From assembly GCA_007130265.1 (NCBI GenBank), contig SLST01000374.1, positions 1 through 6,812 on the forward strand: DNA of 6,812 bases, in the 5' to 3' direction. The DNA is from Spirochaetales bacterium (GTDB taxonomy: Bacteria; Spirochaetota; Spirochaetia; DSM-27196; SLST01). Shown in pieces: positions 1 through 6,483 of the stretch. The position numbers were made by a program, and so were the translations under genes. The first letter of the stretch is position 1. The number at the start of each line of letters is the position of its first letter. Under the pieces are notes generated by a model. It was given only the letters and a program-made list of their open reading frames with translations. It was not told the origin of the DNA and did not search any database.

Positions 1-1121
1 AGCGCCGCGTAGTGGGCACGACTGAGGCTTTGGAAACGCTCGGCCAGCCGCGCCTCAAGTCTGCGGTTGGACGCCATCATACGGATGATCGAGTCCTCGA
101 TGTAGCTGATCTCGTCCTCCGGCTGCGCGCGACCCTCCGTCGCGGCATGTCGACTATGGCGATCCGGGTGCTGAATCGTCTGCACGATGTCGCGAATCGG
201 ACGGTAGGCGAAACCGGCGAGCGCCGCAGAAACGACCGACCCCACGAGCACGACCGATCCGAGCAGGACGATCAGGTAGCGCAGGAGCTGCGCCATCTTC
301 GCGTCGAAGGTCTGTGACCCGCTGTGCAGATAGTAGTCGAGGTTGAACATCGCGCCCGGGGCGCGAGCGAGGAAGAGCGGCTCGTAGTCGGCACTCGGCG
401 TCCGGCCAAGATCGTCGTCACTCGTCGAGAAGACGACGCGACCGGTCTGATCGACAACGAAGACGGTCTCGCCTGACCCACTCGTACCACGGCCTATCAA
501 TCTGCGAACGTGCTCGACCTCCATGTTGACGAGCACGCCCCCGGCGAACTCGCCGTCGTCATTCATGCCTCGGAGAAGCGTGATCATCGGAGTGCCGAAA
601 ACCGGGTCCTCGCGGTAGACGAGCGCGGGCCCGGTCGGCTCGACATCCTCGAGCATGGTCCGCCACTCCCGGTCGTGGAACCGGTTGCGACCTGCAGCGA
701 GCCTGTCCGACACCACGCGGTCGCTGCGGACCGAATAGACGTAGATCGAAGAGATCTCCGTATTCGTCCGGGCGAACAGTTGGAGAAGCTCGACGATCGC
801 CGGCTCAACGTCAGTCGCGATCGCCTCAGTGCTCTCGACCCCGGAAACGTACTCCTGCACGCGACTGCGGTCGGCAATCGCGGCGGACGCATAGCTCACC
901 CGGTAGAACACCGTGTCGAGCAGGCGAGCATACGACTGGGCCTGGCGCGCGTTGATCTCGTGGATGTAGTCGAGCAGGAACGCGCGATTGCTCTGGTAGA
1001 ACACCACGCTCATCGCGAGCAGCACGAGAAAAAGCATGCCGGAGAAGAAGAGGAGCGAGCGCAGGCGAAAACGCTTTCCGGCGCTGCTGATCGGGGCCGC
1101 CGAAGAGGTCGTCCGCTTCAT
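1..1121 (-). CDS. Membrane-anchored Cache-type sensor protein (partial, C-terminal output domain beyond the left edge)
   Basis: The frame is open from the ATG at 1121 down to base 1 without a stop, giving 373 codons plus a partial one; the 3' end is missing. Residues 1-20 are basic. Residues 21-42 form a first membrane helix, 43-280 an extracytoplasmic domain, and about 281-304 a second helix. The outer domain has Cache/PAS-like strands (IYVYSVRSDRVVSD near 126; ETVFVVDQTGRVVFS near 218), as in double-Cache receptors that sense small ligands. After helix 2 comes a YRPIRDIV stretch and then DEISYIEDSI with an N..L...L helix (about 336-373). From recalled family members this linker resembles membrane-bound AraC-type regulators rather than a HAMP plus YesM kinase. 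The deciding domain is outside the window, so kinase or AraC regulator both remain possible. The start overlaps the stop of the upstream response-regulator gene (ATGA), with only a weak AGG before it, so translation is probably coupled. It is very likely a real gene because topology and family motifs hold throughout. Confidence 0.85.
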   Translation of the reverse strand, partial: MKRTTSSAAPISSAGKRFRLRSLLFFSGMLFLVLLAMSVVFYQSNRAFLLDYIHEINARQAQSYARLLDTVFYRVSYASAAIADRSRVQEYVSGVESTEAIATDVEPAIVELLQLFARTNTEISSIYVYSVRSDRVVSDRLAAGRNRFHDREWRTMLEDVEPTGPALVYREDPVFGTPMITLLRGMNDDGEFAGGVLVNMEVEHVRRLIGRGTSGSGETVFVVDQTGRVVFSTSDDDLGRTPSADYEPLFLARAPGAMFNLDYYLHSGSQTFDAKMAQLLRYLIVLLGSVVLVGSVVSAALAGFAYRPIRDIVQTIQHPDRHSRHAATEGRAQPEDEISYIEDSIIRMMASNRRLEARLAERFQSLSRAHYAA

Positions 1122-2623
1122 GCCTGGGCCAATGCGCGGCGGAAGCGCGACGGCGTGCGGCCGACCCGTCCCTTGAACACCCGCGAGAAGTACATGGGGA
1201 CACCGTACCCGACGAGGCGCGCGACATCGGCGACCGAAAGACCCGGCCGCGAAGTGAGCAGGTCGATTGCTCGGTCCATCCGTGTCTCGGTCACGTAGTC
1301 GAGGAAGGTCTGCCCCGACTCCTCGCGGAACAGGCGACTGACGTAGGCGGGACTCAGATAGAGCGTGGAGGCTACCCGCTCGAGAGAGACGTCACCGTCG
1401 AGGTTCGCTGAGACAAAGGCGCGTGCCTTCTCGACGGCGCGGCGACGGTGATCATCGCTCTGCTCCGGGGGCCGTTCCGCGATGCGCCGGATCACCTCAC
1501 CGGTCCACGCGCAAACATCCTCAACCGTGTCGCACCGTAAGAGCGCGCCGTAGTCGATCGGTTCGGCCGGGACGCGCTCGGGAGCTCGGCGGCGGCAGGC
1601 GGCGAGCACCACGGAGACGATGTCGATCGCCGCGTGGCGCACCTGCATCACCTGCCTCCCGGCACGGGTGATCTCCCGCTCGATGGAACGCGCCGTATCG
1701 GGCCACTCGGACGCCTGCGTCTCGAGAACCGCTCGCGAGAGATCACGCACCCGCTGCTCGCTCATCGCCGGGCCCTGCTCTCCTCTCCGCCTCGACAGCA
1801 GCTGGAAATCCTGCGCGCTCGATATCAGAACCTCGTAGACGACCTCCATGAGCCGCGAGATGCTTGGGTGGACACGCGACCCGAGCATCTCGCGACATCC
1901 GGCCGCCGCGCCCGCTTCGGCCCTGTCGCCGCGCCCCTCGGCGCCGCTACGGACCAGGAGAAAGTGGAGCAGGTCCGGCGGCTCGAAGAGCGCTACGGTC
2001 GATCTTCCGGCCTCGTCGACCGAAAGGTGCGCCAGAGATGCCGCGATCCGGGCCGTGCACTCCCGCGGCACCCGCAGCACCGCGTATGAGGCGTGCACGT
2101 CCTCCGCCAGCGGAGGGAGCATCGCCTCGCGCCAGCGGTCGACTACCTCGTCGGTACTCCCAAAGAACCCGTCCACGATCCGCATGAGCAGCTGCCGGCG
2201 GCTCTCTGCCACCAGACGCCGCATGCCGGCCGACCCCTTGCGGTGGCGGCTCGCGATACTCACACGCACCCCGTCGAATACCTCGCGGAGCTCCTCCTCG
2301 CTCGCCGGCTTCAGCAGGTAGGAGCGGACTCCAGATTGCATCGCAGAGCGCGCGTACTCGAAGTCCTTGTATCCGCTGAGTATGACGACCTCCGTCTCGA
2401 GCCCTCGGTCCCGGATGGTTTTCGCAAGGCTCAGGCCGGAGACGACCGACATCCTGATATCGGTGAGCACCGCATCCACATGATGATGCTCGAGATAGGC
2501 AAGCGCGTCTTCTCCGTCCTCGAACGACTCGACCACCTCGAAGCCCATGGAGGCCCAGTCGATGTGGCGCGCAAGCCCCCTGCGAATCGCCGGTTCGTCG
2601 TCCACGATGACGAGAGAGTACAT
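1118..2623 (-). CDS. YesN-type response regulator (receiver domain + AraC-family DNA-binding domain)
   Basis: This is a cytoplasmic two-component transcription regulator of 501 residues. The receiver domain spans about 1-120, with acidic pocket D8/D9, phospho-acceptor D55 (in VLTDIRM), S83 (in ILSGY) and K105 (in LLKP), so all key phosphorylation residues are present. A poorly conserved middle region (about 125-390) is usual for YesN proteins. The AraC domain spans about 397-499, with two helix-turn-helix units (about 412-443, SLERVASTLYLSPAYVSRLF; and 463-496, SVADVARLVGYG...YFSRVFK). The start at 2623 is chosen because MYSLVIVDDE is where receiver domains begin. The open frame runs upstream to 2971, but that part is antisense to the GH4 gene and has no domain. 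It is first in an operon with the membrane sensor (4-bp overlap) and divergent from the GH4 gene, its most likely target. The partner kinase would normally be YesM-like; whether the adjacent sensor is one is unresolved. Confidence 0.93.
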   Translation of the reverse strand: MYSLVIVDDEPAIRRGLARHIDWASMGFEVVESFEDGEDALAYLEHHHVDAVLTDIRMSVVSGLSLAKTIRDRGLETEVVILSGYKDFEYARSAMQSGVRSYLLKPASEEELREVFDGVRVSIASRHRKGSAGMRRLVAESRRQLLMRIVDGFFGSTDEVVDRWREAMLPPLAEDVHASYAVLRVPRECTARIAASLAHLSVDEAGRSTVALFEPPDLLHFLLVRSGAEGRGDRAEAGAAAGCREMLGSRVHPSISRLMEVVYEVLISSAQDFQLLSRRRGEQGPAMSEQRVRDLSRAVLETQASEWPDTARSIEREITRAGRQVMQVRHAAIDIVSVVLAACRRRAPERVPAEPIDYGALLRCDTVEDVCAWTGEVIRRIAERPPEQSDDHRRRAVEKARAFVSANLDGDVSLERVASTLYLSPAYVSRLFREESGQTFLDYVTETRMDRAIDLLTSRPGLSVADVARLVGYGVPMYFSRVFKGRVGRTPSRFRRALAQA

Positions 2624-2658
2624 GCTTCTATAGTAGGGCTCCCGCCATACCTTGTCCA
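2624..2658 (-). promoter_or_regulatory. Sigma70-like promoter of the regulator operon, predicted leaderless
   Basis: Read on the minus strand, TGGACA (2658-2653) lies exactly 17 bp upstream of TACTAT (2635-2630). These match the TTGACA and TATAAT consensus at 5 of 6 positions each. Six bases (AGAAGC) separate the -10 box from the ATG at 2623, so the expected +1 falls on or next to the A of the start codon. The only Shine-Dalgarno-like run (GGCGGGAG) lies inside the promoter spacer, about 15 nt from the ATG: too far away, and upstream of the predicted +1. The promoter is read directly from sequence; the leaderless start is inferred. Confidence 0.65.
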
Positions 2659-2683
2659 TGCGGCGAAACCGGTACCCGGCGCA
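2659..2683. promoter_or_regulatory. Candidate operator: interrupted inverted repeat between the divergent promoters
   Basis: TGCGGCG (2659-2665) and CGGCGCA (2677-2683) pair at 6 of 7 positions around an 11-bp spacer. The element abuts the -35 box of the leftward promoter and ends 5 bp before the -35 box of the rightward one. The same bases also contain a direct repeat CGGCG spaced by 16 bp (2661 and 2677), an arrangement AraC-type regulators can use. Position is suggestive, but in G+C-rich DNA a match this short can arise by chance. Confidence 0.3.
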
Positions 2684-2688
2684 GCCAC

Positions 2689-2717
2689 TTGGCGCGTCGG
2701 CCGCCTCAGGGCATAAT
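2689..2717 (+). promoter_or_regulatory. Sigma70-like promoter of the GH4 glycosidase gene
   Basis: TTGGCG (2689-2694; 4 of 6 to consensus) is followed after 17 bp by CATAAT (2712-2717; 5 of 6). The expected start of transcription is near A2724, giving a leader of about 21 nt that contains the AGGAGG ribosome binding site. The modest -35 would suit an activator-dependent promoter, consistent with the divergently encoded AraC-type response regulator; that last point is inference. Confidence 0.6.
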
Positions 2718-2734
2718 CGAGGCACCATCGCAGC

Positions 2735-2740
2735 AGGAGG
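2735..2740 (+). promoter_or_regulatory. Ribosome binding site fixing the GH4 gene start
   Basis: A full AGGAGG stands 4 nt before the ATG at 2745. It supports that start over the in-frame ATGs at 2652 and 2658, which lie upstream of the predicted promoter and precede no family sequence. Confidence 0.85.
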
Positions 2741-2744
2741 CACT

Positions 2745-4229
2745 ATGGCACCACGAATCTGCTTTATTGGGGCGGGCAGCATCGGCTTCACGCGGAAGCT
2801 CGTCGCGGACATCCTGGGGGTTCCCGAGCTCCGCTCGAGCGAGCTCGTCTTCATGGATATCGACGAACAGAATCTCTCGCGCGTCGAACAGCTCGTCGCG
2901 CGCGACCTCGACGCGAACGATCTGCCGGCGAAGATGCTCACGGCGACCACCGACCGGAAGGCGGCGCTCAAGGATGCCGACTACGTGTTCAGTACCGTCC
3001 GGATCGGCGGGCTCAAAGCGTTCGAGACCGACATCGAGATCCCGCTGAAGTACGGCGTCGACCAATGCGTGGGCGACACCCTGAGCGCCGGCGGCATCAT
3101 GTACGGCCAGCGCAATATCGCCTTCATCCTCGACCTCGCCAGGGACATCCGCGAGCATGCGGCGCCCGACTGCCTGTTCATGAACTACGCCAATCCCATG
3201 GCGATGAACGTCTGGGCGGCGCACCACTACGGCGGCGTGCGCATCGTCGGCCTGTGCCATGGAGTTCAGGGCGGCCACGGGCTCATCGCAAAGGTGCTCG
3301 GGATACCCGCCGAGGAGCTGCACTACGTCTGTGCCGGCATCAACCATCAGACGTGGTATACCGAGCTCGTCTACAAGGGCCGTGACCTGACCGGCGAGCT
3401 CCTCGCGGCGTTCGAGAAGTCCGACGTTGCCGACCATGAGCAGGTTCGAATCGATATGCTGCGCCGCTTCGGCTACTTCAGCACGGAGAGCAACGGACAC
3501 CTGAGCGAGTACCTTCCGTGGTACCGCAAGCGGATCGAAGAGACGCCGCAGTGGATCGGCAGGGAGTCGTGGATTCACGGAGAGACCGGCGGATATCTGC
3601 GCGTGTGCAGGGAGTGGCGCAACTACTTCGACAAGGAGTTTCCCACCTGGCTCGAAGAACCGCCCTACCAGTACGGGCCGGACAAACGCAGCCACGAACA
3701 CGGTTCACGCATCGTCGAGGCGATCGAGACCGGACGTCTCTACCGGGGACACTTCAACATCGTCAACAACGGGGCGATCAGCAACCTCCCCGACGAAGCG
3801 GTCGTCGAAGGTCCGGGGCTCGCCGACCATACCGGCATCCGGTTGCTGAACGTCGGTGACCTGCCGCTCGGCCCCGCAGCCGTCTGCGACGTCAGCATCA
3901 ACGTCCAGCGACTGAGCGTTGAGGCTGCGGTCAACGGCGACGAGAACCTTCTGCGCCAGGCGATGATGCTCGACCCGCTCGTGGGCGCGATCTGTTCGCC
4001 GCCGGAGATCTGGGATCTCGTGGACGAGATGCTTGTCGCGCAGAAGCAGTGGCTTCCGCAGTACCGCGATGCCATTGCCGCAGCCGAGAGGCGCATCAAG
4101 GCGAAACGGGCGGCCGGCGACCGGGGCGGAACAGCCCTCGCGACCGAAGGTGCGTTCCGCAAGCCCGTACGCACCGCGGCCGAGCTCGCCGCGGAGAAGG
4201 CAGCCCGCGGACGTCCGGACGAGGGATAG
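2745..4229 (+). CDS. Glycoside hydrolase family 4 enzyme, probable alpha-galactosidase/alpha-glucosidase (NAD- and Mn-dependent)
   Basis: This is a 494-residue cytoplasmic enzyme with no signal peptide. GH4 enzymes cleave glycosides by a redox mechanism that uses bound NAD and a divalent metal. The Rossmann motif GAGSIGFT is at 9-16, followed by an acidic strand end (FMDID, 36-40). NYANPM is at 147-152. The metal-site cysteine is in CHGV (171-174) and the histidine in GINH (198-201). GYFSTESNGHLSEY (243-256) is the conserved substrate-site block, and the C-terminal GH4 domain runs to about 440. CHxV motifs belong to GH4 enzymes acting on unphosphorylated sugars; the 6-phospho-glycosidases carry CNVP or CDMP. 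This points to alpha-galactosides, alpha-glucosides or possibly uronides; I cannot fix the sugar. The last ~50 residues are an Ala/Arg/Lys-rich tail. The gene has its own promoter, is divergent from the YesN-type regulator, and is followed by a hairpin. Family is certain, substrate is not. Confidence 0.93.
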   Translation: MAPRICFIGAGSIGFTRKLVADILGVPELRSSELVFMDIDEQNLSRVEQLVARDLDANDLPAKMLTATTDRKAALKDADYVFSTVRIGGLKAFETDIEIPLKYGVDQCVGDTLSAGGIMYGQRNIAFILDLARDIREHAAPDCLFMNYANPMAMNVWAAHHYGGVRIVGLCHGVQGGHGLIAKVLGIPAEELHYVCAGINHQTWYTELVYKGRDLTGELLAAFEKSDVADHEQVRIDMLRRFGYFSTESNGHLSEYLPWYRKRIEETPQWIGRESWIHGETGGYLRVCREWRNYFDKEFPTWLEEPPYQYGPDKRSHEHGSRIVEAIETGRLYRGHFNIVNNGAISNLPDEAVVEGPGLADHTGIRLLNVGDLPLGPAAVCDVSINVQRLSVEAAVNGDENLLRQAMMLDPLVGAICSPPEIWDLVDEMLVAQKQWLPQYRDAIAAAERRIKAKRAAGDRGGTALATEGAFRKPVRTAAELAAEKAARGRPDEG

Positions 4230-4244
4230 GCGCTGGAGCATGAG

Positions 4245-4274
4245 GCGCCCGGCGCTCTGCGCAGCGCCGGGCGC
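4245..4274 (+). terminator. Strong GC-rich hairpin after the GH4 gene, probable intrinsic terminator with a poor T-tract
   Basis: A perfect 12-bp stem (GCGCCCGGCGCT at 4245-4256 with AGCGCCGGGCGC at 4263-4274) closes a 6-nt loop. It begins 15 nt after the GH4 stop codon. It is followed only by TTTGAAT (4275-4281) rather than a run of Ts, so termination may be incomplete or depend on other factors. The palindrome could act on either strand, but no gene converges from the right. Confidence 0.7.
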
Positions 4275-4311
4275 TTTGAATACGGCGTCGGAATCACTAC
4301 CCTTGTAGGAT

Positions 4312-4317
4312 GAGGGA
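4312..4317 (+). promoter_or_regulatory. Weak ribosome binding site favouring the glgX start at 4328
   Basis: GAGGGA lies 10 nt before the ATG at 4328. The alternative in-frame ATG at 4310 has only TAGG directly against it. I see no convincing sigma70 promoter in 4275-4327; TTGAAT (4276-4281) has no matching -10 box at proper spacing. Confidence 0.4.
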
Positions 4318-4327
4318 ACGTCGGACG

Positions 4328-6466
4328 ATGCGGGTATGGCCGGGCTTGCCCTACCCGCTGGGCGCTAACTGGGATGGACGCGGAACCAACTTCGCACTCT
4401 TCTCCGCTCATGCCGAGCGCGTCGAGCTCTGCCTGTTTGACCCCTCCGGCAGGTCCGAGAGTGCACGCATTGCGCTTCCCGAGTACACGCACGAGATCTG
4501 GCATGGCTATCTCCCCGACGTGCGCCCCGGGCAGCTGTACGGCTATCGCGTCCGTGGCCCCTACGAGCCGGAGGCCGGCCACCGCTTCAACCACCACAAG
4601 CTGCTGATCGACCCCTACGCCCGTGCGCTCGTTGGAGAGCTTGCCTGGTCCGACGCGCATTTCGGCTACACCGTCGGTGACGCCCAGGCCGACCTCTCCT
4701 TTGACACGCGCGACAGCGCACCGTTCATGCCGAAATGCCAGGTGATCGACCCCGCGTTCACCTGGGGCGACGATGCACCGCCGCGCACACCGTGGGACCG
4801 CACCCTCGTGTACGAGCTTCACCCGCGCGGCTTTACCATGCAGCATCCGGAGGTGGCGCATACGCACCGCGGCACCTTCGAGGGGCTCTGCTCGCCGGAG
4901 GTAACCGACCACCTGTCGTCGCTCGGGATCACGGCCGTCGAGCTTCTGCCGGTCCATGCCTTCGTGCGCGACCGCCACCTCATCGAGCGCGGCCTGACGA
5001 ACTACTGGGGCTACAATTCGATCGGGTTCTTCGCCCCGCATCCGGCGTACATCGGCCCTTCGGGGACCAACGGCTTCAAGACCTTCGTAAAGGTGATGCA
5101 CGACGCCGGGATCGAGGTGCTGCTCGACGTCGTGTACAACCATACGGCGGAAGGGAACCACCTGGGCCCTACCCTCTCCTTCCGCGGCATCGACAACCGC
5201 TCCTACTACTACCTGTCCGAAGGCGATGCGCGTCACTACCACGACTACACCGGCACCGGAAACGCGCTCGAGCTGCGCCACCCGCAGGTGCTTCGGATGG
5301 TGACCGACTCGCTGCGATACTGGGTGGAGGAAATGCACGTGGACGGGTTCCGGTTCGACCTCGCGACCACACTCGCCCGGGTGCACGGCCGGTATGACGA
5401 GCATGCCGCCTTTCTCGACGCGGTGGCTCAGGACCCGACGCTCTCCGGGGTCAAGCTCATCGCCGAACCGTGGGATACCGGCGAAGAAGGGTACCAGGTC
5501 GGCAACTTCCCGCCAGGATGGTCCGAGTGGAACGACCGGTACCGGGACACCGTGCGTCGTTTCTGGAAGGGCGACCAGGGCCTGGTTCCTGAGCTCGCGT
5601 CGAGGATGGCCGGTTCGAGCGATATCTTCGACCGCCGCGGACGCCGTCCCTGGGCAAGCCTGAACTTCGTCACCGCCCACGACGGGTTCACGCTCAACGA
5701 TCTGGTGAGCTACAACACAAAGCACAACGACGAAAACGGTGAGGGCAATCGCGACGGATCCGACAACAACAACAGCTGGAACTGTGGAACCGAAGGGCCG
5801 ACCGACGACGAATCGATCATCAATCTCAGGCATCGCCAGATGCGTAATCTCCTGTTGACCCTGCTGCTGTCGCAAGGCATCCCGATGATGGTCGCAGGCG
5901 ATGAGCTCGCCCGAACCCAGGGCGGGAACAACAATGCGTATTGTCAGGACAACGAGCTGAGCTGGATCCGCTGGACGGACCTTGGCGAGCGAGCCAGGCA
6001 GCTCCTCGCCTTTACTCGTGAGGTCGTGGGGCTACGAAACCGGCATATCGTCTTCCGTCGCTCCCGGTTTTTCCACGGCGACCTCATTCCCGGCACGGAT
6101 GCGCGGGACGTGACCTGGCTTTCGTCCTCGGGAGAGCCGCTCGGCGAAGCCGACTGGCAGGACCCCGAGAACCGGACGCTCGGCATCATGCTGAACGGAC
6201 AGGCCGGGGAGCGGTTTCTCACCGAGCGAGGAGAACCGGAACCGGACGACGACTTCCTCATTCTCCTGAATGCCGGACCGCGACGGGTAACCTGGACACT
6301 GCCGGAGACCGGCCGCAACGGCGCGTGGCAAGTCAGAGTATCGACTGCCTACCCGACCGGCGTTCCGCCGTCTCGCCGAACGGTCACCAGTCGCGTCGTC
6401 GTAGGAGGCCGAACCGCGGTCGTCCTGATCAGGTATCGCAACCGGCAGTCGGGAGTTCGTTTCTGA
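4328..6466 (+). CDS. glgX: Glycogen debranching enzyme GlgX (GH13 isoamylase-type)
   Basis: This 712-residue cytoplasmic enzyme hydrolyses alpha-1,6 branch linkages in phosphorylase-trimmed glycogen or limit dextrins, releasing short maltodextrins. The N-terminal CBM48-like domain (about 5-100; PYPLGANWDGRGTNFALFS) precedes the GH13 barrel. All four GH13 regions are intact: DVVYNH at 267-272, nucleophile D344 in GFRFDLATT, acid/base E380 in LIAEPWD, and HD at 451-452 in FVTAHD. The GlgX/isoamylase block with NGEGNRDG and NNSWNCG (about 470-487) and GDELARTQGGNNNAYCQDN (524-542) are also present. Length is normal for the family. The start at 4328 (MRVWPG...) is preferred because family members begin there; 4310 would add six residues (MRERRT). 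The gene is separated from GH4 by a hairpin and is followed 17 nt later by another gene, probably co-transcribed. The identification is firm; the promoter is not visible. Confidence 0.96.
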   Translation: MRVWPGLPYPLGANWDGRGTNFALFSAHAERVELCLFDPSGRSESARIALPEYTHEIWHGYLPDVRPGQLYGYRVRGPYEPEAGHRFNHHKLLIDPYARALVGELAWSDAHFGYTVGDAQADLSFDTRDSAPFMPKCQVIDPAFTWGDDAPPRTPWDRTLVYELHPRGFTMQHPEVAHTHRGTFEGLCSPEVTDHLSSLGITAVELLPVHAFVRDRHLIERGLTNYWGYNSIGFFAPHPAYIGPSGTNGFKTFVKVMHDAGIEVLLDVVYNHTAEGNHLGPTLSFRGIDNRSYYYLSEGDARHYHDYTGTGNALELRHPQVLRMVTDSLRYWVEEMHVDGFRFDLATTLARVHGRYDEHAAFLDAVAQDPTLSGVKLIAEPWDTGEEGYQVGNFPPGWSEWNDRYRDTVRRFWKGDQGLVPELASRMAGSSDIFDRRGRRPWASLNFVTAHDGFTLNDLVSYNTKHNDENGEGNRDGSDNNNSWNCGTEGPTDDESIINLRHRQMRNLLLTLLLSQGIPMMVAGDELARTQGGNNNAYCQDNELSWIRWTDLGERARQLLAFTREVVGLRNRHIVFRRSRFFHGDLIPGTDARDVTWLSSSGEPLGEADWQDPENRTLGIMLNGQAGERFLTERGEPEPDDDFLILLNAGPRRVTWTLPETGRNGAWQVRVSTAYPTGVPPSRRTVTSRVVVGGRTAVVLIRYRNRQSGVRF

Positions 6467-6472
6467 AGGTAA

Positions 6473-6478
6473 GAGGAG
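6473..6478 (+). promoter_or_regulatory. Ribosome binding site of the downstream GH13-like gene
   Basis: GAGGAG stands 5 nt before the ATG at 6484, inside the 17-nt gap after the glgX stop. It supports both the start and co-transcription with glgX. Confidence 0.8.
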
Positions 6479-6483
6479 TTTCC

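Noticed and set aside
510..1298. A 262-codon plus-strand frame opposite the sensor and the end of the regulator.
   Set aside because: It is highly charged, Arg/His-rich and low in hydrophobic residues, with no recognisable family. It is a shadow of the minus-strand genes.
2093..2716. A 207-codon plus-strand frame opposite the receiver domain.
   Set aside because: It is antisense to conserved receiver motifs and has no family resemblance of its own.
2652..2744. A 31-codon upstream extension of the GH4 frame.
   Set aside because: It would start upstream of the predicted promoter, and the AGGAGG sits correctly for ATG 2745, where the Rossmann fold begins.
2624..2971. A 116-codon N-terminal extension of the response regulator.
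   Set aside because: It lies antisense to the GH4 gene and across the divergent promoters. The receiver domain begins at the ATG at 2623.
4297..4308. A short palindrome (CTAC-CCTT-GTAG) before glgX.
   Set aside because: Four-base arms are too short to support an operator or hairpin claim.
3740..5875. A 711-codon open frame on the minus strand opposite the GH4 gene end and glgX.
   Set aside because: It is antisense to two well-identified enzymes, crosses the terminator hairpin, and its translation shows no domain or plausible fold. Long antisense frames are expected in G+C-rich DNA.
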